Both the position numbers and the translations under genes were made by a program. Under the pieces are notes generated by a model. That model was not told where the DNA came from and did not search any database. It saw nothing but the letters and a program-made list of their open reading frames with translations. Below are positions 12,327 through 20,946 of a stretch of 64,000 nt of DNA, one piece after another. The DNA is from Mesostigma viride (taxonomy: Eukaryota > Streptophyta > Mesostigmatophyceae > Mesostigmatales > Mesostigmataceae): positions 26,597 to 90,596 of the forward strand of contig RPFO01000004.1 in assembly GCA_009746045.1 (NCBI GenBank), written 5' to 3'. How positions within the stretch are numbered: position 1 is the stretch's first letter; every line of letters begins with the position of its first letter.

Positions 12327-12429
12327 CTCCAGACCGTAAATCGTCGAGGACAGCTCGTCCCTAGCGACACAAACTTTTCGACGGCCTCTCGCGACAATTC
12401 GCCGGGAGCTGTCGAAGCCTCAATCTGCA

Positions 12430-12660
12430 TCACAATGGGGTCGCTCGCTGCCGGCCCTGCTGCAGTTCCACAAACTGCCACCCAACCTTTCTTCGCCAAC
12501 CCCTTGCCAGGTACGCCGCCTGGACGAAGGTCGATGCGGTGCTCGGATGAGCGTAGGGATGAAAAGGTCGTGTTCGCTCCGGGGCTCCTACCCGAAGCTG
12601 CGGCTGCGAGCTTTGGCTTTGCGAAGGCTCAATGGCCCGCTCCGTCGGCACGTTGGACAT
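12430..12660 (-). pseudogene. Element D gag start
   Basis: The most likely initiator is the ATG at 12660 (MSNVPTERAIEPSQ...), only 26 nt inside the LTR. It is followed by STASTFVQAAYLARGW, which matches NAPTFVQAAYVARHL near the start of element C gag. The frame upstream of 12660 runs into the leader and is not needed. Confidence 0.7.
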
Positions 12661-12686
12661 GAAGATGGAAAGGAGACAATAATAGG

Positions 12687-13285
12687 AGTTAGAAAGAGCT
12701 CCCAACGTATGTGAGCTCTTGGTCTTTCACAGCACGGCTTAGCCAATGTTGCAAGGCAGCAACCTTAAATCTATGCACCAGGCCACGACCGCAGTGGGCA
12801 CTTCCACGACCAAGGTGGCACCCACGGCTCGTGCTTTCCGAGATAGCTGGTCATCCCCCATGACCAAGCTATATCCTTTGTGTTGTTCCTCGTTCCCATC
12901 GGCGTGACGAGGCACGTGCAGGCGTGCAAGCAAATCCACAACGTCCACTGGCATCAGTGCAGAGCCAGGACGCACTGGATTTGCCTAGACTCTGCAACCT
13001 AGGAAGTACAGGACCTGTCACAGGCCTGCAAGGTCTAGTATCCTTGCAGCCCTGTGCCAGTTCCAGTACCCCACCAGTCACAGGCTGCTGCTCCTCCTGG
13101 ACTACGTGGACCACAGTCACGTGATAGACAGGCTAAGCCTGTGCAGGGACGTCCTGCCACGTGTCCTGTCCGCTGTACCAGAGGACTGCACCCTAGTCGG
13201 CCACGGATGGCTAGGACTTCGGGACTTCATATCTTTCTTGTCCCTTGTCTGTTTCAGGCGGTCAGCACGGCGTTGGAAAGGTCTT
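12687..13285 (-). repeat. Element D 5' LTR, outer part (split by element E)
   Basis: Matches the D 3' LTR (4859-5500) from its AGTTAG end. It is interrupted at 13285/13286 by element E; the remaining 51 bp are at 19450-19500. Confidence 0.9.
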
Positions 13286-13630
13286 AGTTGAGTAACTCTA
13301 GAGCCCTAGGATCTGGCTCTAAGTTCCCCATGTCCGTCCGCACGCCTTCCGCTAGCGTCCGCTAAGCCGCCGGCTATAATCCGGCGGTCCGATGCGGTCG
13401 ACCGGTCTAAGGGCGGCGCCTAGGGCCGGCGCCACCTAGGCCCCAGTCCGGGGCCTTATCCGGGTCGGTACGGACAGCTAGTTTGTCCCACGGTTACGGC
13501 TAACCGGATAGGGTTTGCTGGCTAAGACATAAACCAGTGGTGGGCCAGCTCCGACAGCAGTTCTCTGTGTTCACCTTATCCCAAGCTCAACGTGACCGAC
13601 CGCCATAGCTGAGCCGGTCGGGCTTTAACT
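13286..13630 (+). repeat. Element E 5' LTR
   Basis: Begins AGTTGAG and ends TTTAACT (terminal AGTT/AACT inverted repeat). It contains two GC-rich stem-loops: CCGCCGG...CCGGCGG around a loop containing TATAAT (about 13369-13389), and GGCGCC...GGCGCC (about 13415-13433). These could be promoter or RNA-structure elements; no function is shown. Confidence 0.92.
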
Positions 13631-13649
13631 TGTATTCATAAAAATCCCG
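13631..13649 (+). other. Element E leader, 19 nt
   Basis: Only 19 nt separate the 5' LTR from the gag ATG at 13650. There is no TGG at its start, so an ordinary tRNA primer-binding site directly after the LTR is not evident. Confidence 0.6.
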
Positions 13650-16436
13650 ATGGCTTCCGGTACACGGAGCCGCACGGGCGAACACACAGATACGCCAAGT
13701 GGCGAGGCCGCAGGGACCGTCCTGCCACGCTTTAGTGCGGACGAGGCCACGAGGTTGATGCAAACCCTCGTGGCGCAACCTGAACTGGCCAAGCAGTTCA
13801 AGCATCTGATGCTTGCTGCTGACGATGCACTGAATCGCGGCCCTCTCAAGCAAACGGAGGTGCCCGCGGATCTACCTGCCGACTATACGGCGGACGACGC
13901 AGCAGATTTTCTAGCTGCTCTCAAGCGTCTGCGCGATGGACGCGCAGACAAAGATTCGGAGCTGATTGGCAAGTTCCGTGCAGTATTCTGCAGTACAACA
14001 AAGCACCCAAACATTGCCAATCTAGTTCGCATTGCGGACGACAACAAACAAACCTGGGAAGTTTTTTACAACGGTCTAGATGCCCACTTGTCGCGGTCTA
14101 AGGAAGAGGCCGACGAGCAAGCCTTCAACGACTTCGAGGGCTATGCAGTTAATAAGGCAAATTTGCCCGGGGCTGCACGTGATTTCCAGGTCTTCGTGCA
14201 CAAGCACAAGCTGCTAGATACTCTCAAGCCCATTTTCCTGTGCAATCGATTTCTCAAGAAATGCGACCTGTCGTCGGATGTGCATCTGACCATAGCGACG
14301 GAACTCAAAAAGAAGAGTGCCGTCAGTTTCGACGAGGGCATGCTGTATTTGATCTCATGCTGCTTCAAGAGTGCGCAGTCCAAGCCGGCTGCCTCGGCTG
14401 CTCTGCCATCCCTGCGCAAGGTGGATGCCGGCGCGTCTTCTTCTTCAGGCGCAGAGGCTCCAATTACGCGGTCGGAGCTTACGGCCATCCTGAAAAAGGT
14501 CGTCGGCCACGGCAACAACGGGGGCCAGCGAGGGCGCAAGCGCGGGCATGGTGGCGACGCCAAGCAGGGTGATAATCCCCCGGCCAAGCGGCAGCAGGGG
14601 GCGTCTACTGACCGCAAGCAACGCTGTGAGCGCTGCTTCGGACGTCGCCATGTCCGGGATGACTGCCGAGTTCGCCCGGACCTGGAGCTCGAGGACAACC
14701 TTTGCCGCAAGTGCCACGACGTTCTGCGTGGTCACAGCGTGGAGGCGTGCAAGGCCAAGCGCATCGTCGTCCACGGCACACGCGAGGAGTGGGCAGAGCG
14801 ACGGGCAGCACGAAAGTCAGGTGAGAGCACGCTCGATACCCCTTCTTTTGCTCAATGCGTCACGCTGAACCGGGCCGTCGTAGAGCCTGACGTCGTTCCT
14901 AAAAGCAACGTGACTGCATCCTCTGTCTCATTCCGTGATGTGCTCACGCAATCCGTTGATGCTGCTCTGGCTCTGTCGCGCCAGGATCACGTGCTTCCTG
15001 AGCACGGGTCTACAATGCGTGACCTAAGCAATGTGGTGTCTTCTAGGTCGGGTGTGTACAACGCCGAGCGACCAAGCACTACTGCAGCACCCCAGCTAGA
15101 TACTGGGGCGGTTGGGCCTATGAGGAATGTTGTGACAGTGCAAGAGAATGCTGGGCGGGCAGATGTTCTCGGTACACACCACCCTAGTGTGGATCTTCAC
15201 ATTGGCAAGGTGCTCACACGGGCGGCCTTTCGTGCAGCCTCTGAAGCTGCCCAGTTAGCCAATGTCACTACCCCAGTAGTCACCCCACCTGTTGAGAATC
15301 CTGACAATGCCACTGCACCTCAGGCTGTCACCCTGAAACTGTTAGCATACCAGATGCACCGTGCATACGGGCATGAGGCCCAAGCCGAGGTAGAGGGGGC
15401 ACACATGTTGGGGGCACCTTTATACAACGAGCTGAAGAATGTGCGTGCTCAGTGTCCTGCCTGCATCAAGATCAGGAAGAAGTCGCGTAGGCGGCATGCC
15501 AAGACTCCACCCTTGGAGCGAGGGTACCTTGTGGGGGATGTCATGCACATGGAAGGGGGGGACACCTATTTCATAGTCAAGGATAGGTTCAGCAAGGCCA
15601 CCTACATTGAGCCGCTGCCTCACATGTTTGAGGCTGACCTGCACAGGGCTATCAAGATCAGCCTGGCTTTCTTTCATCCCGTAGTGGAGCTCATGCTAGA
15701 CCAGCAGTTCCGCTGTGTGCAAGGTTTGCCGGGGATGGAGGCCGTGGTCATCGTGGGGCGTGAGGATCACGGCAATATGGGCATGATAGATCGCACTGTA
15801 AGCTATGTCAAGACTGTGGCAGCCAAGCGACAGGATAACCCACATGGCAAATCCTACGCGGTCAAGACGGCGTGGTGCAAGGAGCTCATGCATGTGTGCA
15901 ACCATAGGCACGTGCTTGATGTCAAGGGCTTTGGGCTAGTCACGCCTCGGGGGCTGTCAGCGGGCACCTACTCACCCGAGGTAGTAGAGGCATACCAACA
16001 GCATCTACAGGATACCGCCGCCAAGCTGCGGCTCAAGGATGCCACGCTGCCTGATTTGTCTAGCGCTTTTGAGGTCGGGCAGTTGGTCATGTTCCACAAG
16101 GAGAGCTCGCCCAGCGGCAAACGGGGCACCATGCAGGGGCCTGGGGCCATCACAAAGTTAGACTGGCCGCTGCGGGTCATAGACATAGAGTGGAATGATC
16201 GGGTGTATAGGGTACCATGGGCATCGGTGGCAGGCTATAAGCAAGGGGATAGCATGGAGAGTGAGCTGGCAGCCAACAGGGCACTGGGGTGGGTAGTGAA
16301 GGATAATGCGCCTGTCGTAGCATCTGAGGTGGTACCCCACGGGTCGCTCCCAGGGGCAGACACAGCTACACCCCCCCCTCCCCTGGGCCCCAATATGACC
16401 CCGTGGATGGGTGGGATGAGGATGGGGTGGGTTTGA
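13650..16436 (+). CDS. Element E ORF1: gag - zinc knuckles - integrase
   Basis: 928 codons, ATG directly after the 19-nt leader. Residues 1-280 are the gag capsid-like region (helical, with RFLKKCDLSSDVHLTIATEL). Two CCHC-type knuckles follow at about 326-339 (CERCFGRRHVRDDC) and 352-368 (CRKCHDVLRGHSVEAC). The integrase N-terminal HX4H is at about 570 (HRAYGH) and CX2C (CPAC) at 602-605. Catalytic positions: D630 (GDVMHM), D684 (LDQQF) and D714 (GMIDRTV), where relatives A, C and D have Glu. D684-D714 spacing is 29 residues, against 35 in typical integrases. A basic SH3-like region follows (SSPSGKRGTMQGPG). There is no protease between gag and integrase. The last 109 nt overlap the pol frame, which lies in the -1 register. 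Confidence 0.9.
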   Translation: MASGTRSRTGEHTDTPSGEAAGTVLPRFSADEATRLMQTLVAQPELAKQFKHLMLAADDALNRGPLKQTEVPADLPADYTADDAADFLAALKRLRDGRADKDSELIGKFRAVFCSTTKHPNIANLVRIADDNKQTWEVFYNGLDAHLSRSKEEADEQAFNDFEGYAVNKANLPGAARDFQVFVHKHKLLDTLKPIFLCNRFLKKCDLSSDVHLTIATELKKKSAVSFDEGMLYLISCCFKSAQSKPAASAALPSLRKVDAGASSSSGAEAPITRSELTAILKKVVGHGNNGGQRGRKRGHGGDAKQGDNPPAKRQQGASTDRKQRCERCFGRRHVRDDCRVRPDLELEDNLCRKCHDVLRGHSVEACKAKRIVVHGTREEWAERRAARKSGESTLDTPSFAQCVTLNRAVVEPDVVPKSNVTASSVSFRDVLTQSVDAALALSRQDHVLPEHGSTMRDLSNVVSSRSGVYNAERPSTTAAPQLDTGAVGPMRNVVTVQENAGRADVLGTHHPSVDLHIGKVLTRAAFRAASEAAQLANVTTPVVTPPVENPDNATAPQAVTLKLLAYQMHRAYGHEAQAEVEGAHMLGAPLYNELKNVRAQCPACIKIRKKSRRRHAKTPPLERGYLVGDVMHMEGGDTYFIVKDRFSKATYIEPLPHMFEADLHRAIKISLAFFHPVVELMLDQQFRCVQGLPGMEAVVIVGREDHGNMGMIDRTVSYVKTVAAKRQDNPHGKSYAVKTAWCKELMHVCNHRHVLDVKGFGLVTPRGLSAGTYSPEVVEAYQQHLQDTAAKLRLKDATLPDLSSAFEVGQLVMFHKESSPSGKRGTMQGPGAITKLDWPLRVIDIEWNDRVYRVPWASVAGYKQGDSMESELAANRALGWVVKDNAPVVASEVVPHGSLPGADTATPPPPLGPNMTPWMGGMRMGWV
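16373..16379 (+). promoter_or_regulatory. Candidate -1 ribosomal frameshift site in element E
   Basis: C CCC CCT in the ORF1 register fits the X XXY YYZ slippery pattern. It lies inside the 16328-16436 overlap, where the ORF2 frame is open. A GC-rich segment follows. Seen: heptamer, overlap and -1 relation. Inferred: use as a gag-pol frameshift. Confidence 0.4.
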
Positions 16437-18721
16437 CGGGACCTAGTGCACGTAGTGACTCACCTCCTGTGCTAGCCACGGATAATGTGGGAGGCCCGCC
16501 TAGCGTGGCCTCGCCGGAGGGTCAGGGTCCTGCCCATGCGCCTCGCCCACCTAGGGACCTGGCTTCAACGGTCACGGCCTTGTGGCGTGCTCAGGCGCTT
16601 AAAGCGAAAGCTGCATCAGGGGTGGCTCAGGTCAAAACTCTCTCACAGGGGGTCAGGCCGGTTAAGTCAGCCTTGTTTCCTACGTGTAGACCGTGGCAGC
16701 TGGTGGCTGTGGACACGCAAGCATCCGTGTCTATTATCTCTCGTCGGGCAGCCACCCTGTATCCAGTGCTAGAGTCGCCGTACAAATCGGTGACCGACTT
16801 TGCAGGCACTTCGGCATATCAAGTTACCGGGATGGTGGTGCTGCCGGTGTTGGGCATTGACACGCCGTTTCACGTCGTGGATGGCTACGAGGATGTGGCC
16901 TTGCTGGGCGAACCTTTCGTATCATACCCGGGGTTCTCAGTGTCCGCTGACTTGCTGTCAGTCGCGGGGGTGGGCAGCATCCCGCTTCGCGAGTACCACG
17001 CTCCATTGGGGGTGGTGGTCGGGCAGCCCGGCGTCGTGCGGCGCTTACCGATGGCGGCGTTTTCCACACCGCCGCTCGTCCAGTCCATCATTCAGCCTCA
17101 GGATTGGCACCCGCGCAGCTTCGGCCTCCACTCACACTCACTGGCGGCGGATAGCCCTGTGACGTGGGAGCAACTTGTCCTGGACTGTCAAGATCCTCTC
17201 AAGTTTGCTTTGTGGCGCGACGCGTTCATTCGAGCCAAGGAGCAGTGGCGAGAGCGCGAGGTCTACCGAGGATTGGAGAGTGTGCCAGCCGGGGCCACGC
17301 GGTTGCGGTTGAAGTTCGTGCTCACCTACAAGCCGGACGAGACCAACTCTTCGGTGGTGTTCCGGGTAAGGCCCGTGGTCACGGAGACGAAGGGGTCCTC
17401 CCCGCTGGACGCCAAGGATCTTTATACCCCTGGGCTCAACCATGTTTCGCATCGGCTACTGACGGTCATCTACTTGGGCAAGCGGAACGCGGGCAAGGAC
17501 TACGGGATGTGGTGCGGTGACTTTCAGCGGGCATTCCTCCACAGCGACGCTGGGGTCGCGCAGCAAACATGGCAAGGCACCCGCTACGTGGTGAAGGTCC
17601 CGGTGGTCTGGCAGGATGGCACCATTGGCAGCGAGTATATCGAGCTGTTGACAGGGGTGGAGGGGCTGCAGAGCTCTCCCATCATCTTCCGCATTTCCGC
17701 GGAGGAGGTCTTGCAGAGCTTAGGGGCCACGTACCATCGCGCGGATCCTAACTTCTTTGTGGTCCCCACCGGCGTCCCTGGCGAGCCAGCCCTCTTCGTG
17801 TGGCATGGCGATGACTTCAAGCTGGTGGCACCTCGCACCTTTGCTACCCAGTTTCTTGCTGCAGTGGCGGCTAAGTTTCCCCTGGGCAGGGCGGTGGATC
17901 ATGAGGAGGGTAAACCCGTGGTGTTTTGCGGCGTGCAGTCTACGTTGCAGCGGGATTCGCGTTCTGGCGAATGGGTCATGCACATGCAGGATAGCCGCAA
18001 CTATGTGGTTGACCTGCTGGCCGACCTCCCGTCCCCGCTGTTGGCAACCCATGGGCCCTCGGTTAAGGGCAAGCTCGGGTGGTTGGCGGACACGGTGGCA
18101 CCTGATTTGGCGGTGCTCGCTCGCCTGCCCGATGATGTGCTGGAAGGACTAGGGTCCATTCATGTTCGGCGGCAGCTGGCCATGACGCCCGGCATTGTGC
18201 TTCGTGGGCTCGATTGCTCACAGCCGGTGCACCTCGAGATAGTGACGGATGCTAATCTAGAGACGCGCACAGTCAGCCAAGTGCGGGCCCGCATGGGGGC
18301 ACTGTTCTTTATTAGCAATGAGGGACAGCCTGGCATGTTGTTAGATTGGTACTCGCGCTTGCACAGCCGCATTGCCACTAGCCCCAACACGGCTGAATGC
18401 CGGGGCATTGTTTCAGCTATCTCACATGGCATGTGGCTGCGGTACTTGCTGGGTTGGGTATTTGGCTCGTGTGGGTTCACTCTTCACTGGACTAGCACGG
18501 TGCACACTGACTCACAAAGTTGTTTGGCCTTCCTTGACAATCCCTATGCGCGGTCACAGGACGTTGATTACCTCGTACTCGCTGAGGCGGCCTCCTGCGT
18601 CACGCGTCTCCAGCACATCGCGGATGAACTCAATCCCGCGGATGCACTCACCAAGGAGGCGCGGGAGGCTGCCCCGCAGTACGCAGTGTTGCGCAAGCGC
18701 ATGACGATGCAACACCCGTGA
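16403..18721 (+). CDS. Element E ORF2: protease - reverse transcriptase - RNase H
   Basis: The frame is open from 16328; the 16403 start is GTG and is probably not used, so expression by -1 frameshift from ORF1 is more likely. Counting from 16403: retropepsin-like domain at about 98-190 with VAVDTQASVSIIS (DTQA at 16712-16723, Gln in place of the usual Gly) and ALLGEPF; copia RT at about 285-520 with DFQRAFLHS (Asp about 373), GLQSSPIIFRISAEEVL and VWHGDDFKL (HGDD at 17804-17815, about 468); RNase H at about 610-760 with TDANLETR, WYSRLHSRIATSPNTAECRG, TDSQSCLAFLDNPYARSQD and NPADALTKEA. No frame damage. The family is recognisably Ty1/copia by RT and RNase H, but divergent. Confidence 0.92.
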   Translation: MDGWDEDGVGLTGPSARSDSPPVLATDNVGGPPSVASPEGQGPAHAPRPPRDLASTVTALWRAQALKAKAASGVAQVKTLSQGVRPVKSALFPTCRPWQLVAVDTQASVSIISRRAATLYPVLESPYKSVTDFAGTSAYQVTGMVVLPVLGIDTPFHVVDGYEDVALLGEPFVSYPGFSVSADLLSVAGVGSIPLREYHAPLGVVVGQPGVVRRLPMAAFSTPPLVQSIIQPQDWHPRSFGLHSHSLAADSPVTWEQLVLDCQDPLKFALWRDAFIRAKEQWREREVYRGLESVPAGATRLRLKFVLTYKPDETNSSVVFRVRPVVTETKGSSPLDAKDLYTPGLNHVSHRLLTVIYLGKRNAGKDYGMWCGDFQRAFLHSDAGVAQQTWQGTRYVVKVPVVWQDGTIGSEYIELLTGVEGLQSSPIIFRISAEEVLQSLGATYHRADPNFFVVPTGVPGEPALFVWHGDDFKLVAPRTFATQFLAAVAAKFPLGRAVDHEEGKPVVFCGVQSTLQRDSRSGEWVMHMQDSRNYVVDLLADLPSPLLATHGPSVKGKLGWLADTVAPDLAVLARLPDDVLEGLGSIHVRRQLAMTPGIVLRGLDCSQPVHLEIVTDANLETRTVSQVRARMGALFFISNEGQPGMLLDWYSRLHSRIATSPNTAECRGIVSAISHGMWLRYLLGWVFGSCGFTLHWTSTVHTDSQSCLAFLDNPYARSQDVDYLVLAEAASCVTRLQHIADELNPADALTKEAREAAPQYAVLRKRMTMQHP

Positions 18722-19099
18722 GCCACACAGGGTTACGGCTCGGGCGCTTTATGAATACAGCCATAACTCACCCTGTGTTGCTAGCATTCACGAATATCAT
18801 GGTGGTAGTTTTTTTGCTTGTCCTGACCATACCCTAGCCACGTTGGACGGTGCCTTGGGCCCGTCGGCGGGTCACTGGTCCTAATAAATGGGTCACCTTT
18901 TGTCTGGTGGCATAGTTGTTTTTTTTCTCGCTACTTATTACATCACTATTCATGTGTGATCACAAGGGCGCGGGTCGATACCGTGGTGATTTTGACGGCC
19001 TTGAGGCCCCCTTGAGTTCCCTACCTTAGAGGGTTTTGTATGGTCTGCATTTGATGTAATTATTTTGATAATTAATCAAAGAACAAAAGAGTGTGTCGG
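18722..19099 (+). other. Element E 3' untranslated region
   Basis: 378 bp without coding potential between the ORF2 stop and the 3' LTR. A TGTAA motif lies near 19055. The purine-rich stretch AAAGAACAAAAGAG (about 19079-19092), ending a few bases before the LTR, is the likely polypurine tract. Confidence 0.6.
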
Positions 19100-19444
19100 A
19101 GTTGAGTAACTCTAGAGCCCTAGGATCTGGCTCTAAGTTCCCCATGTCCGTCCGCACGCCTTCCGCTAGCGTCCGCTAAGCCGCCGGCTATAATCCGGCG
19201 GTCCGATGCGGGCGACCGGTCTAAGGGCGGCGCCTAGGGCCGGCGCCACCTAGGCCCCAGTCCGGGGCCTTATCCGGGTCGGTACGGACAGCTAGTTTGT
19301 CCCACGGTTACGGCTAACCGGATAGGGTTTGCTGGCTAAGACATAAACCAGTGGTGGGCCAGCTCCGACAGCAGTTCTCTGTGTTCACCTTATCCCAAGC
19401 TCAACGTGACCGACCGCCATAGCTGAGCCGGTCGGGCTTTAACT
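19100..19444 (+). repeat. Element E 3' LTR
   Basis: 345 bp, same length and termini as the 5' LTR with one difference seen. It is followed by the target duplication GTCTT (19445-19449). Confidence 0.92.
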
Positions 19445-19449
19445 GTCTT

Positions 19450-19500
19450 TCCAAACTGCATCCACTTGTCTTAGCATATTGCTTGCCCAAAATGCTAACT
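19450..19500 (-). repeat. Element D 5' LTR, inner remnant
   Basis: Continues the D LTR after element E: matches about 5455-5500 of the left LTR and ends CTAACT. It carries a 5-bp extra GTCTT (about 19468-19472) absent from the left LTR. The AGAGG duplication follows at 19501. Confidence 0.85.
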
Positions 19501-19505
19501 AGAGG

Positions 19506-20200
19506 AACAGGCCCGCTTTGATAAGATCATCGATTCCTCCAAGACGTTTGAGGAGCGAACACCTGCTTATCCCCCGGCCCGCGCTGTGCTCCATCGCATT
19601 CATCTCAAACCAGGTGTGGCACCCACACTCACCAATGTATAGAATGGGCCCAAGCGAGCTCAAGGAGCTCAAGCAAATCCTCATTTCCCTGCTAGACTCT
19701 GGTCTTATAGAACCCAGTAATAGTCCCTTCTCCGCAGGTGTCCTTCTGGTCCCCAAGCCCAACGGCAAGTGGCGACTAGTTACGGACTACCGAAAGCTGA
19801 ATGATATTACCATCAAGTCAAAATACCCCCTTCCTAGGATAGATGACATTTTCAACAAAGTCCAAGGTGCAACGTGCTTTACTGTCCTAGATTGTGCAGA
19901 TGGCTTTTGGCAGTTGCGTATCGCTCCCAAAGATTGCGCAAAAACGGCCTTCGCCACCCCATTCGGCCACTATCAATTCAGAGTAGCAGCCATGGGTCTC
20001 TGTAATTCTCCTGCCAGCTTTCAGATGTTGATGAATGAAGTCATGCGTCCTGTCATGGGCACGTCTTTACTGCCCCAAGTACCTCAGGACCTCAAAGACC
20101 CAGATCCAACTGCTGCTCCTGTCCCCATTGCACCTCACAAACGGGCAATGCGCTGTACCATATATGGACGACATCCTCATTTATTCTCGAACCTTTGATG
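19506..20200 (+). pseudogene. Element G reverse transcriptase (Ty3/gypsy)
   Basis: Copies the element RNA into DNA. After a short N-terminal stretch in one frame (to about 19650), the RT fingers and palm are open in the next: RMGPSELKELKQILISLLDS, GVLLVPKPNGKWRLVTDYRK, YPLPRIDDIFNKVQGATCFT, LDCADGFWQLRIAPKD and GLCNSPASFQMLMNEVM. The catalytic YMDDILIYSRTF is encoded at about 20162-20197 but in a different frame, so a frameshift lies between about 20060 and 20160. An extra segment of roughly 35 Pro-rich residues sits between the FQMLMNEVM box and YMDD, longer than usual for gypsy RT. Confidence 0.88.
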
Positions 20201-20946
20201 ATGATTCATTGTGAGGATGTACAAGCTGTTCTCGACATTATGGAAGCCAACCATTTGTGGGCCCGCCGAGCCAAGGTTCGTGCTGGCCAAAGTGTACCAT
20301 TTCTCGGCCACATCCTGTCCGATAAGGGTGTCGCTACAGATCCTGAGAAAATCGCATCTGTACAAGAATGGCCTGTCCCAACGGACGTCAAGAGCATTCG
20401 TAGCTTCCTAGGAATGGCATCCTACTATAGGCGATTTATCCCCCGCTTTGCAACCATTGCCGCTCCCATTAATCACCTCTTGAAGAAGGACGTGCCCTTT
20501 GATTGGACGCCGGAGTGCCAGCAAGCCTTTGACCTTCTCAAGTCCCGTCTGACCACAGCCCCGGTGCTGATCTTGCCTGACCCCAGCAAACATTTTGTGG
20601 TGGCGTGCGATGCCAGCAAGGTGGCCATCGGCGGTGTGCTACTCCAGGACCATGGAAACGGCCTACAACCGATAGAGTACATCACACGCACTATGATTCC
20701 TGCAGAGCGCAACTACCCCATACATCAACAAGAGCTCTTGGCTCTCGTTTACTGCTGCCATACGTGGAAACACCATCTGCTGGGCGCGCAATTTGATGTG
20801 GCCTTGAGTGAAACCAATGAGGCAGACCCGTATCGCCTGATAATTCATACGGACCACTGCCCTTTAACACACGTGCTGACACAACCCAATCTGGTGCCCC
20901 ACATGGCCCGTTGGCTGGAATTTCTAGCCCAGTTTGCCCCTTTTAA
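20195..20946 (+). pseudogene. Element G RT connection and RNase H (interrupted)
   Basis: Starts just after the YMDD box. It contains FLGHILSDKGVATDPEKIAS and SIRSFLGMASYYRRFIPRFA (gypsy thumb/connection), then RNase H with FVVACDASKVAIGGVLLQ, HQQELLALVYCCHTWKHHLLG and IHTDHCPLTHV. It ends at ARWLEFLAQFAPF, where piggyBac-like element P is inserted at TTAA. The next residues (IQYVKGAENIVPDALSRR) are found after P. Confidence 0.9.

Larger units (their letters stand above)
13286..19444 (+). mobile_element. Element E: intact copia-like LTR retrotransposon with integrase before protease
   Basis: 6,159-bp element inserted in the D 5' LTR. It is flanked by GTCTT (13281-13285 and 19445-19449). The LTRs are 345 bp each (13286-13630 and 19100-19444) with one difference seen (T/G at about position 113), so insertion is recent. 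Two long overlapping frames encode gag-integrase and protease-RT-RNase H. No inactivating change is visible, making E the best candidate for an active member of this lineage. Confidence 0.93.
4859..19500 (-). mobile_element. Element D: copia-like LTR retrotransposon, minus strand
   Basis: About 8.5 kb after removing element E. The 3' LTR is at the left (4859-5500). The 5' LTR at the right is split by element E into 12687-13285 and 19450-19500. LTR ends on the plus strand are AGTTAG...CTAACT and the element is flanked by AGAGG. Gene order on the minus strand is gag, integrase, protease, RT, RNase H, the unusual order shared with A, C and E. Several frameshifts disable it. D and C belong to the same family by LTR and protein similarity. 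Confidence 0.9.
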
